NCBI RefSeq assembly: GCF_037975245.1
Contig: NC_092577.1
Span: 11,414,013-11,478,012 of the forward strand
Direction of reading: 5' to 3'
Length of the DNA stretch: 64,000 nucleotides
Source: Apostichopus japonicus
Taxonomy: Eukaryota; Echinodermata; Holothuroidea; Aspidochirotida; Stichopodidae
The first letter of the stretch is position 1; each line of letters starts with the position of its first letter. Positions 42,636 through 52,119 of this stretch are shown here, piece after piece. The translations under genes were made by a program, and so were the position numbers. The notes below the pieces were generated by a model. It was not told where the DNA came from, did not search any database, and saw nothing but the letters and a program-made list of their open reading frames with translations.

Positions 42636-44777
42636 ATGGCTTCGTCAACTCCTCTCACGGATCTGGCAGACAACTTCTTCCTGTGCTCTGTTTGCTTGGA
42701 TCAATTTAAAGAACCGAAACAGTTACCGTGTCTGCATCGATATTGTAGAAATTGCTTGGAGACAGTCATTCAAGCCAGTTATGATGGGACGCTTAAGTGT
42801 CCATTGTGTAAACAGGAATACGTGATACCAGAAAATGGTGTTGACGATTTCAAGACAGACTTCCATATGAAGAGTATGATTGAGTTCATACATTTGCGAA
42901 AGTGTATTGAAAATAAAGATTTCAAGAAGTGTGTAAGCTGTTTCAAGAATACTGAAGTTTCAGCTTATTGTTTTAAGTGCAGAGATTACTTGTGTGACCA
43001 ATGTTACAAAGTTCATGTAACCAGTAAAATGTTTACAGATCACAAAAGCCACATTCTGAGATTGGATAATATAGAAGGAAAGAATATGACACTGGATAAA
43101 TTAACATCACTAACGGAAGATCCCAGGTGCCATATCCATGCAAAGAAGGAAGCACAATTATGCTGCAGTTCTTGCGGAAATGTACCAGTGTGCATAGCTT
43201 GTACATATATTAAGCACAAAGGTCATGACCTGCATGACGTTACTGAAATAGCAGAAAGTGAAAGAAAACTACTAAAACAAGAACTTGCTGAACTAACCAA
43301 ATACAAAAGTAAACTATATGGCCTACCAACGAAAATAAAAGCTACTACACAGAAGCTGAATGAAAATGTCGTGAAAAAAACAGAAAGATTGATAAATCAG
43401 CACAAGCAGCAGACACACAAGATTAAAGATAAACTTGCGGAATGTACTAAGGAACGAAAAAGAGGTTTAGAGGACATCGGAAGCAAAAGAATAGAAAACG
43501 ACATTCGGATAACTCTTAATTTGGAAGAGGAGTTGAGCCAAGTGAGAAAGAAATATGATAAACTCAGGAAAACAACGAATCAAAAATATGACAACGAATC
43601 TGAAGAGTTTATAAACAAATGTGATAAAACTGAGGGCGAGCTCTTTAGAAAACTTGGAAGCCTAGATGCTAACTTCAAGAATTTGACAACAGCAAAAGAC
43701 CAGCTTGTAAATCAAAATGAAAATGAACTAAAACAAATAAGAGAATATTGCGAACAGATTACTAAACGATACGAGAACCTCACAGCAACGACATCATCTA
43801 TTCTTGCTACTAAAGATGATTGGACAGACGCTCAGTGTATTCCTGATATTAGAGCAGCCTTTGAATCTCTGATAGAAGAAATGAAAAAGGAATATCAAGA
43901 GTTAGAATCTTTATCTGATTTTGTTCTCAGTGATGTAACAAAGGTTATTATTGACAACGTCACGATTGCACAAGCAGTGGCCAAAGTTAAAATTAACTCT
44001 ATCATTGGTGTTATAAGCAGAGGAGATACCAGGATTTTCATTACTGAAAAGGCTGGGTATTCACACATCACTGTGTGCAACAGAAAAAGTGAAATACAAC
44101 TACACATTGATAAGGTCATGACTATACAACATTGGCGTTATTGTCGTCTGCTTTCTGAGTTCAAATTTATAACATTTTGTTGGCCTGATGAAATCTGTAT
44201 TTATGATGTACGTGATGGGGCAAAGAGCAGGAAGAATATTCGTAACGTCATTATCAAGTGGCCACATGATCAGTTCGTGAGTTGTGTCACTACTGATTCT
44301 GTGAAGAATCATATTATTGTCGGTACTAACAAAAGAGATGTGTATGTATTTACTGATCAGTTGAATTACAGTCACAACATTACACTACCAGATGTAATCG
44401 ATGATTCGCATGATATCTCTGCACATAGAGGTAGTCTCCTTGTCTGTGACAAGGCGTGTGGTAGAGCATATGCAGTCACCATGGTGGAATCACAGAGTAA
44501 GCTGATGTATGAATTCACCAAACCAGGTCTTGATGGATTGCACTGGAGACCTATCAGTGTCTGCACAGACAATAATGAGTTCATTTACATGATATGGAAA
44601 GCAGACATCTTACATCGGCGGAGATGTATTCTGGTACAATACAGTCAGGATGGCCGACAGTTACTCACAACAAGAATATTAGATGATAACGTTTACCGCG
44701 TGTCAACATATGAAGGGAACAGTTTAGCAACAAGGAGATGTGAAGAGTTGTACACGTACAACCTAGTAGTGTCGTAG
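42636..44777 (+). CDS. TRIM protein: RING, two B-boxes, coiled coil, beta-propeller
   Basis: 713 codons in one exon. A TTGCAG acceptor at 42,611-42,616 lies 19 nt before the ATG, so there is an upstream non-coding exon not located here. RING C3HC4: Cys17, Cys20, Cys32, His34, Cys37, Cys40, Cys55, Cys58. B-box 1 is at residues 99-139 and B-box 2 at 165-197 (CHIH...CIAC..IKHKGH). A long coiled coil (~205-400) follows, then a C-terminal NHL/WD-like propeller (~455-700; IYDVRDGAKSRKN, NHIIVGTNKRDVYVFTDQL, GRAYAVTMVES). Expected role: cytoplasmic RING E3 ubiquitin ligase, dimerised by the coiled coil, with the propeller binding a target. Such genes are often expanded in invertebrates with suspected immune roles; that is not shown here. 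The last ~20 residues differ from the paralogue at 52,120. The nearest upstream repeat is the minisatellite. Confidence 0.93.
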   Translation: MASSTPLTDLADNFFLCSVCLDQFKEPKQLPCLHRYCRNCLETVIQASYDGTLKCPLCKQEYVIPENGVDDFKTDFHMKSMIEFIHLRKCIENKDFKKCVSCFKNTEVSAYCFKCRDYLCDQCYKVHVTSKMFTDHKSHILRLDNIEGKNMTLDKLTSLTEDPRCHIHAKKEAQLCCSSCGNVPVCIACTYIKHKGHDLHDVTEIAESERKLLKQELAELTKYKSKLYGLPTKIKATTQKLNENVVKKTERLINQHKQQTHKIKDKLAECTKERKRGLEDIGSKRIENDIRITLNLEEELSQVRKKYDKLRKTTNQKYDNESEEFINKCDKTEGELFRKLGSLDANFKNLTTAKDQLVNQNENELKQIREYCEQITKRYENLTATTSSILATKDDWTDAQCIPDIRAAFESLIEEMKKEYQELESLSDFVLSDVTKVIIDNVTIAQAVAKVKINSIIGVISRGDTRIFITEKAGYSHITVCNRKSEIQLHIDKVMTIQHWRYCRLLSEFKFITFCWPDEICIYDVRDGAKSRKNIRNVIIKWPHDQFVSCVTTDSVKNHIIVGTNKRDVYVFTDQLNYSHNITLPDVIDDSHDISAHRGSLLVCDKACGRAYAVTMVESQSKLMYEFTKPGLDGLHWRPISVCTDNNEFIYMIWKADILHRRRCILVQYSQDGRQLLTTRILDDNVYRVSTYEGNSLATRRCEELYTYNLVVS

Positions 44778-44845
44778 ATTAAGGAAATTATTTTAAGTTC
44801 AAGTTCATCGAGAAATAAGACTTTAATTTTCTATCCAAATACAAG

Positions 44846-45140
44846 TGCTGTGGTCGAGTGGATAAAGGAGATGACATTTAAAGCAATGAGGCTAGGCGAT
44901 TGAGAGGTTCGTGGTTGCATTTCCGGCCGGATAATGGTAAGGTGGATTTTCATCAAAGAGCAATCTACGGTTTCCCCATCTGAAATGACTCTCTAGATTG
45001 AAAAGGATTCCAAATTTGAGTTAAAATGTTGATTTGGAAGCCTCCAGACGTGAAAGTTGTTATCAATAAGCCTTTGCGGGATTTACTTAAACATTTCGTA
45101 AAATTAGTGCCCGATTATTATTATTATTATTATTATCATT
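44846..45140 (+). repeat. tRNA-derived SINE with (TTA)n tail
   Basis: Box A-like TGTGGTCGAGTGGATAAAGG and box B-like GAGGTTCGTGGTTGCATTTCC lie ~40 bp apart, followed by a ~200-bp body and an ATTATTATT tail (45,115-45,138). The equivalent 3' flank of the TRIM gene at 54,430-54,470 lacks it, so it inserted after the TRIM duplication. Confidence 0.75.
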
Positions 45141-45392
45141 ATCGCAATGTTTGATTTCTTTACTTGTTTTATTGTGTTTGTTTTCATTTCCTGACAGACA
45201 GATAATCTCCAAAAAGAACAAAAGTATGAATGTTATTTCAGCAGTTGGGAGAAGTGATATCCAAGTAATATCTTCCTGGTAAGAATTATCACTGATTTTA
45301 ACGTCCAACATGTTTCCGAGAATATTCTGTGTCTGAAGATGGGCCCCCTTGAAAGTAGCCCAAGGCAGAGGCTAGAGTGTACTCTAGCCCGT

Positions 45393-45565
45393 GTTATTGC
45401 CATTGACCAGAACGATTCTTTACAGATAAATCTAAGAAAGGAAAAGAAAATTTCTGGGAACTAAACCTAAAGACCACGGCACCATTCGGTTTGAACATCA
45501 GAAAAGATTTGCCATCCCAGAAAAACCAAAACAATTCCTTTGCAATTACGACAGAATCGGATTAA
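45393..45565 (+). pseudogene. C-terminal tail of a Penelope-like/GIY-YIG retroelement protein
   Basis: One frame reads IAIDQNDSLQINLRK; after a one-base shift near 45,441-45,446 the next reads ENFWELNLKTTAPFGLN, then continues to a stop at 45,563. The pattern (R/K)E.FW...LKT..PFGLN is the usual end of proteins with GIY-YIG endonucleases in Penelope-like elements. No RT or upstream part was found, so the copy is strongly 5' truncated. A hammerhead-like motif begins ~95 bp downstream, as expected at the 3' end of such elements. Confidence 0.6.
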
Positions 45566-45656
45566 AATAATCCGACGCGGATTAAAATAATCCGATAATA
45601 ATCTTTTCTATAAAATAGTTTCAATACCTGCTACTCCTTGTCACTTTCGGTGATCA

Positions 45657-45695
45657 TGCACTGAAGAAGAGCTAGTTTTGCTCGAAAGCTCTGCA
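45657..45695 (+). ncRNA. Hammerhead-ribozyme-like motif with one extra base
   Basis: Core CTGAAGA (45,661-45,667, fits CUGANGA), an extra A, stem II GAGC/GCTC (45,669-45,683) with a TAGTTTT loop, then GAAA (45,684-45,687). A loopless stem III AGCT ends at the predicted cleavage base C45,691. Stem I is TGCA pairing with TGCA. The extra A between core and stem II may lower or abolish activity. A two-base-pair stem III fits dimer-type hammerheads. Confidence 0.6.
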
Positions 45696-45814
45696 AAAAC
45701 CAAACATTGGCTGTTTTACTTCCAATCACTTACCTAATTCAATGATTGTATCTCACTCTAGATCCAGCCTTTCTCTAAATGCAGCATAGTTGTTTAACAG
45801 TTTTCCCGTTATTC

Positions 45815-46112
<298 letters not shown>

Positions 46113-46374
46113 TGTAGACTAGTTGAGACTAGTGGAACACTAGTAGTTATAACTCAGAGTTTCATGTGTTGAGCGATCATCAGACACCTGATAGCTTCAA
46201 GTTATGCTCCATGAATATATAGGCTCTTCGTAGGGATTACCGGGGATTATAGGGTTGTTGGTGTATTGTTCCTCTGTCGATGTGTCTCCTTTTGCATCCG
46301 TTCTGTTGGTGATTTTTTTGCCATTCTTCGGTGTTCCCTCCTTTGACGGTGTCCAGTTGGGGGGGGGGGGGGTA

Positions 46375-46376
<2 letters not shown>

Positions 46377-46415
<39 letters not shown>
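46377..46415. repeat. TA microsatellite
   Basis: A pure TA run just outside the left arm of the hammerhead inverted repeat, preceded by a poly-G tract (46,359-46,372). Confidence 0.95.
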
Positions 46416-46418
<3 letters not shown>

Positions 46419-46449
46419 AATCAATAAAGAATAACACACCAGAAAAATT

Positions 46450-46500
46450 CCACTTCACGACCGGTTTCGTCCTTTTGGGACTCATCAGGCGAAGGTAGGA
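46450..46500 (-). ncRNA. Type I hammerhead ribozyme, minus strand
   Basis: On the minus strand: CTGATGA (46,488-46,482), stem II GTCC/GGAC with a CAAAA loop (46,481-46,469), GAAA (46,468-46,465), a loopless stem III ACCGGT and a predicted cleavage base C at 46,459. Stem I pairs CTTCGC with GTGAAG (six pairs, one G-U). All invariant core bases are present, so it is potentially active, most likely as a dimer because stem III is so short. Confidence 0.85.
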
Positions 46501-46595
46501 ATCGAACCCTGTACAATCTTAATACTTGGGTAATACGCCCTTAATGACAGTTATTCAAAGCCAATTTATACGCTTTAACACAACTTACAGTAGAA

Positions 46596-46664
46596 TCACT
46601 GTGGTCGAGTGGTACGGGCTTAGGTTCGTGACACGAAGATCCGGGGTTCGATTCCTACCTCCGC
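46596..46664 (+). ncRNA. tRNA-like pol III head fused to hammerhead
   Basis: Box A-like TGTGGTCGAGTGGTACGGGC (46,600-46,619) and a perfect box B GGTTCGATTCC (46,645-46,655) sit ~26 bp apart. The acceptor and T stems are degraded, so this is not a working tRNA gene. The head is SINE-like and its 3' edge runs straight into stem I of the hammerhead at 46,653-46,706. It resembles the head at 44,846. Confidence 0.65.
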
Positions 46665-46706
46665 CTGATGAGTCCCAAAAGGACGAAACCGGTCGTGAAG
46701 TGGAAT
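46653..46706 (+). ncRNA. Type I hammerhead ribozyme, plus strand
   Basis: CTGATGA (46,665-46,671), stem II GTCC/GGAC with a CAAAA loop (46,672-46,684), GAAA (46,685-46,688), stem III ACCGGT without a loop, predicted cleavage after C46,694. Stem I pairs CTCCGC with GTGAAG (one mismatch, one G-U) and may extend. All core bases are conserved. The stem II sequence resembles that of animal satellite-type hammerheads. Confidence 0.87.
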
Positions 46707-46768
46707 TTTTCTGGTGTGTTATTCTTTATTGATTTACTATATATCTGTCATACCACTTGCTACACATT

Positions 46769-46769
<1 letters not shown>

Positions 46770-46829
<60 letters not shown>

Positions 46830-46890
46830 AATATATATATGTATATATATACATATAGATATATATATATATATATATATAAATATATTT
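46770..46890. repeat. TA microsatellite
   Basis: TATATA with a few GT/AC/AA interruptions, starting 28 bp beyond the right arm of the inverted repeat. Confidence 0.95.
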
Positions 46891-48395
46891 ATCTTTATTA
46901 CATAATTCAATTAGTCATTCGACATTTATTCATAACATGACATCAAAACTGATGTTAGGATATCTCATTATATTTAGCTTTACACTTCTGCCTTCATTGA
47001 CAAGTTCTGCTATGTGTCTGTATTTGTGAAGCATTATTTAAGGTTGTTAGTCTTCTAACACACAGTCATTCTCTTTATTACTCTTAATATTTAACGTCTG
47101 TTTCTAGAAACATGTATGATATATATATATATATGTTTTTTAATACAGATTGAGATATTATATCTCATGTCAGTAACATAGCATATGAACCTATTTAATT
47201 TCAATCGTAAGTGGGTGTAACAAACCATAAATAAAATTTGCTAATTTAAGTTAATATTTTGTCAGAGGATACTTAGTTTTTCACTTATTTTAGTAAATAG
47301 AAACAAATATATGATCTTGATCGGAACGGTCTTTGAAACTAAACAGAATGCGTGATTTGCGTCAGACGATTGCACCTGTATTCGTGCTAAATAATCGGGT
47401 TTGTCTGGACGGGTACATTCCACAACACTAAGAAACACACGCATAGACGCATTAAATGTTCAACGTCAGTTTAATACAAGTAATTAGTCTCTGCTGTTAT
47501 GGTAAAGTCTGCTTAATCCAGCTTCCCAAATAGAAACCTTAACTAACAATTGGCGTATGCCGTTAATGATGTATCCAGTATATGCTATGGTGTGTTTGGT
47601 AATTCGGTAAAATGAGTGTCTATATTGTTCAACAATGACGTTTGTGAAGTAGTTTTTTTCAGTGAAATTGTATTATTGAATTAAGGGTAAAATGGCTTCA
47701 ATGAGTTGGTGAAGAATGAATGGAACAATATCTCTTCTTCCTCCAAAAAGCGGAATGCATGATCATGTTTATTCCACATTAACATCATTTGTTCGAAGAA
47801 AATGGAATAGCTGTTGTTAATATGATGAGTGGAGAAGTTACGACCTACGAGTTTCTTTCATTGCTTTGTGTTTTCAACACGATTGCCTCCCACACTACGA
47901 TAAAAGGAGGTCTGTCATATATAGTACTGTGTCACAGAGAAAGGATGTCTTTGATTGATCATAACTGATAATATCGCAATAATTCATTTTTGTTTAATGT
48001 GAGGTTCCTACAAAAACGGGAACATAAATGGATATATTAATTTAGAAACGATACCAACTGATGGATATGTTATGACCATCTTTTTGTATCTTCTGCTTAC
48101 TTTCAACTCATTCAAATGACTACTTATCACATTTGGGAAATTTTAAAATATGATTTTATTATGCCATTTTCTTAAGCAAATCAAGACAGATCAAGGCAGT
48201 TAATTGCATCCATTGATAGGGATAATAATATCACTTTTGAGGAAGTATCCACAGAAAGCCTTTCTTGGATATGGCAGTTGTAAGTGATGGCGCTATAGTG
48301 GGATAATGACAGAAACAATTGCCTTGCCTAATCAATATTCTTCATTATGATTTCGATGTAGAATTGTTTTTTACTAACATCAAGTAAAGAATCAC
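46891..48395. other. Non-coding stretch upstream of second TRIM gene
   Basis: AT-rich with a small TA run near 47,119. No gene, SINE or TIR pair was recognised. Confidence 0.45.
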
Positions 48396-48399
48396 AAAG

Positions 48400-49500
48400 T
48401 TGCAGTGGGAAAAGAAGTGTAAATATAAATGATATAAATTCGAACTTTAAATTTTTAAGAATGAATGAAATTCAGTTACAACGCTGATAAATATAGCGGC
48501 AAGTTTGGTTGTTGAGATTTAAGATATCATAGGAGGAAAGTAATAACACGCTCATCGTGATGATTCCTAACTTACAACTGACTTGTGTTTGAAAAATTGG
48601 TTTGTTAATACTACGTGTAACTTCGTGTAGTTAACGGGGTAAAAAACTAACTAAAATGTATTGACAAATATGTCGCGTGACATTGAGCTATAGGTCTGTC
48701 ACTGTACATCCCATTTTCCTGTCAACGTAGAATGCATATCAAAACTGTTTCTGCTAGTATTGTAGGGTAAAAATACCAAGAAAGTTGAAAGTAACTTGAT
48801 ATAATCTGACGTGTACTACGATTAGTAAGACGACAGCAGCTTCGAGTGACCAGAAGAGCAGTTTGTATGAACATAAGGAACCAATGGTAAGTTACGCTCT
48901 AATTACGCAGAGAGGCACCGCCCCTTTCTATCGTCAGAGCGGGAGAAGATGCGAAAGATCATCATTATAAATTCGAACTCTATATGTAAAGGATGGAATT
49001 CATTTATTACGCGGATAATTTGAGCCGCAAGTTTAGTTGTTGTTTAATGCAAACAATCTGAGCAGATGAAAAGTATGATTGTGTTTCAGATATCATAGCG
49101 GTAAAGTAAGAACACGCTTATCGTGATGAAGTCCAAGTAACTGAAGTGCAACTGTCTTACGTTTGAAAACATTTTATTTACACGTTTAACTTCGTGTACT
49201 TTACAGTGTCAAAGTCTAACTATGTAAATCTTATAAATCCATCGGTCATGTGACAGATCTGCCACAGTGCACGCCATTTTCCTTTCAACGTGGAATGCGT
49301 AAGGAATCTGTTTCTGCTAGTATTAGAGGAAAAATAGACCAAAAAAGTTTAAATTAAACTTGACATACTGACGTTTACTCCAAATCGTAAGACGACAACA
49401 GCTTCAAGTCACCAGAGGAGCAGTTGGTATGAACATAACGAACTAACAGTAAGTTACGCTCTAATAACGCAGACAGGAACCGCCCGTTTCTATCGTCAGG
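48400..49500 (+). repeat. ~550-bp tandem duplication with possible non-coding first exons
   Basis: Two units (about 48,400-48,942 and 48,945-49,500) share blocks such as TAAATTCGAACT, CATTTTCCT.TCAACGT, GTTTCTGCTAGTATT, TAAGACGACA.CAGCTTC and a TATGAACATAA.G.AC block. Each ends in an identical donor-like GTAAGTTACGCTCTAAT. The TRIM coding exon at 52,101 starts with an acceptor and needs an upstream exon, so either unit may supply it. That is an inference from position and donor quality. Confidence 0.7.
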
Positions 49501-50060
49501 AAAACTAATGTAGGCTTATTACTTTATTATGTGGGTATTGTTCGAGTAGCTGTTCTGGGATTAGAAGGATACTTTGGACACTGTCTTACAACTTTGTTTA
49601 ATATTATACACTGATATTTATGCATTGATGTATAAAGATGTATGCATACATGACAGCTGGTAAGTGTCGTGGAGAAAAAAACCGACTTCGTTAGTTAAAA
49701 GAAACATTTTCTGTTGAGTAAAAGAAGGGCACCAGTAAACGTTCAGATTTTGTTATGTAAAAGACAGTTAATGTAGCAAAGCAGCTTATGTGAATTGTAG
49801 TGTACAATAGAAAATTTTCGTTATTTATAAGCATACTGTTACATTTCATCTTTTTTCATAAGTGTTAACAGAACCCGAGTGGGAATTTATTATTTGAATT
49901 TCCCACGTCACAGTAAGATGAACTTGTAGTGTTGAAAAATTTACATTTATGAGTATAAGGTTTCACCGGTGACGGCAATATTTTGTAGATTTTGTCAGGA
50001 TATTGATGAATCCGAGGACACACGTAAAACAACATCTACCGTGTCTACTTCCAAATATAA
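49501..50060. other. Non-coding stretch
   Basis: No recognised feature. Confidence 0.4.
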
Positions 50061-50068
50061 ATAAATAA

Positions 50069-50234
50069 GGGGTTAATCAACGGTCTAGCGTGCGTTACTC
50101 ACAGGATTAATGCACGATCGGGGGATAATGCAAGCGATGCACGAGGGCGGAGCCCGAGTGCATCCAGCGATAGCATTAACACCCGGAGTGCATTAATCAT
50201 GTGAGTAACGCACGCTAGACCGTTGATTAACCCC
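50069..50234. mobile_element. 166-bp foldback element (47-bp arms, one mismatch)
   Basis: Arms 50,069-50,115 and 50,188-50,234 begin GGGGTTAATCAACGGTCTAG and match at 46 of 47 positions in opposite orientation. The 72-bp centre has further inverted pieces (GATGCAC/GTGCATC, TAATGC/GCATTA). The inner 21 bp of the arm recur at 51,279-51,299, so this is a repeat family. No target duplication was evident. Confidence 0.75.
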
Positions 50235-52100
50235 GTTCATTCATACACTACCATTTGTGTGGGGGAAAAATCATAAAACAAAACATTTTTGGTTACATAT
50301 AACCGAAGATTTATTAAAGTGATGCCCCGTAAGTCGAATTAACGATTAACAACCAGCATAACAATAATGTACATGTGCAATTATAAAGTAATACTGAATG
50401 ATAGTGAATAATTATAAAGGAAACGTCTTTGAAAGGCTGTCATTCATAAAAGATGAACCATAATAACATTTTAACTAATATTATTGAGACCTTTCAAAAA
50501 TAGTTTTATGGCCGCAATATTGCCAAACATAAGGAACTACAAACAATTACTAGTTGGCTTCATCATATCAATACCCTACAGCTTCTGGTTCCCATAGCAA
50601 CCATTCTAGGAACAAACAGGTACGTATGGTATACAGTCATACGATAACATAGTAGGCCTTGTATTGAACACGTACACTCACTTGAACGTACACACTACAC
50701 AGTGCTTGGCACTGCGGTCGTTTAACTTTAAATTTATAACACTATGATCAGCATAACGGCCTTGCGAACATTTAATTACGGACAGATACTGGATATATTT
50801 AAACTCAAAGCATCCACAACTGTTTGGTGTTTTAATACGGATATAACTATGAATTTTGGAAGTAAACATTCACAGGACTTTGGAAAGAACATTTGGAAAA
50901 CAGTTTGGACATGTCAGACGTTTCAGCCCTAACAGCAGCAGTAACGTTAATGTCATTGTTGGAGGCAACAGCTGTGCAGCCTACACTTTGGCCTAGACTC
51001 GAGTGCGGATCCATGTTTTCGCGTCCTTTACCTCTGATGGCATCTTGCAAGACTTTTGAACAAGATCATTTCTGTGAATTAAGTCTTTCTCAACCAGGTT
51101 TGCAAATCTTCCATTGTTTTCCTGAGTGTCTACCTCGTCTAAAGTGCGCAAATCGAAGTTCAAATCAAACGTTATATTAGCCATTTTGTGTTTTTGATGT
51201 ATTTCGATAGCTCATCAAAGCAGAAGACAAAACATGGTAACATGGTAACAATTGTATTCATCCGCCGGTAATTTTACCGTGCGTTACTCACAGGATTAAC
51301 CACGGTCAGCTGACCTGAATGGACCAATAGGATTTAGGAATCTTTACTAAGTATGAATGAAACCGTCTTTTAATGAACGCATCATCTCGTCGATTGGTGA
51401 ATACAGAAGTCTGAATGGAAACATAATTCTATCAGAACCTACTATGTCCCCCCACACCCCACCCATCACCTCCCAAAACCGTTGCTATTGAACCCTCACA
51501 CTCTTTATGTTGTAACAACTGACATTCTTACACACAACTGATAGTCTCGCAGTGTATAGCTTCTATGGTTTACTGTGACTGTTTCCTTTTTGTTTTATGT
51601 TCAAACTATGATGCAGTGCACTAAATTGTATTGCTATATATACTTCACGAGTAAGTAAAATATATAAAAAAAAAGGAAGAGACCGCTCTCCAGACCACAC
51701 AGTCTGAACTCGATCCGTACTCCGACAATTGTTGGTCATTCGTCTTTGGAAATTATTCAGATTAAGAAGTCTATCCATTAAAGTTGTACAAATGTTAATT
51801 TTTTAAGGCTTTCTTAAGCATTCTAAAACTAGATGCCATCCATCCCCCTCCCTAAGCTCCCCTTCCAAGCCCCCCTCCTACCCCACCCCATTTTTATCCA
51901 TTACAAGCAAGAAAAGGTGTTCGTGCAAAGCTGGACAATTTTACTACATTTACAGCAAGTTCACCTAATAAAAAACTATTTTGTTCCCTGGGTTACTCTT
52001 TCTTGAATTATTAAAACATTTTTATGGAAATAATTGAAATTACTATCATTTGAATATTACTCAAATAGTTTTTAATTTTTGTCTATTTTATAAATTGCAG
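50235..52100. other. Stretch with doubtful minus-strand frames
   Basis: Minus-strand frames at 51,184-50,993 and 51,050-50,847 include VDTQENNGRFANLVEKDL and VGCTAVASNNDINVTAAVRA. The first recalls N-termini of tyrosine-recombinase (Crypton-type, DUF3504) proteins, but the evidence is weak and nothing follows. CCCC-rich tracts lie at 51,448-51,470 and 51,843-51,890. Otherwise empty up to the TRIM acceptor. Confidence 0.3.
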
Positions 52101-52119
52101 AATCTCGTCAATCAGCTCA

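Larger units (their letters stand above)
46411..46742. repeat. Inverted repeat pair carrying two hammerhead cores
   Basis: Arms 46,411-46,509 and 46,644-46,742 (99 bp each) are nearly identical in opposite orientation, each running from GGGTTCGATTCCTACC through the hammerhead to a TTTACTATAT end. They are separated by 134 bp and bordered on both outer sides by TA repeats. They could be two separate insertions or the inverted terminal copies typical of Penelope-like elements. Confidence 0.85.
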
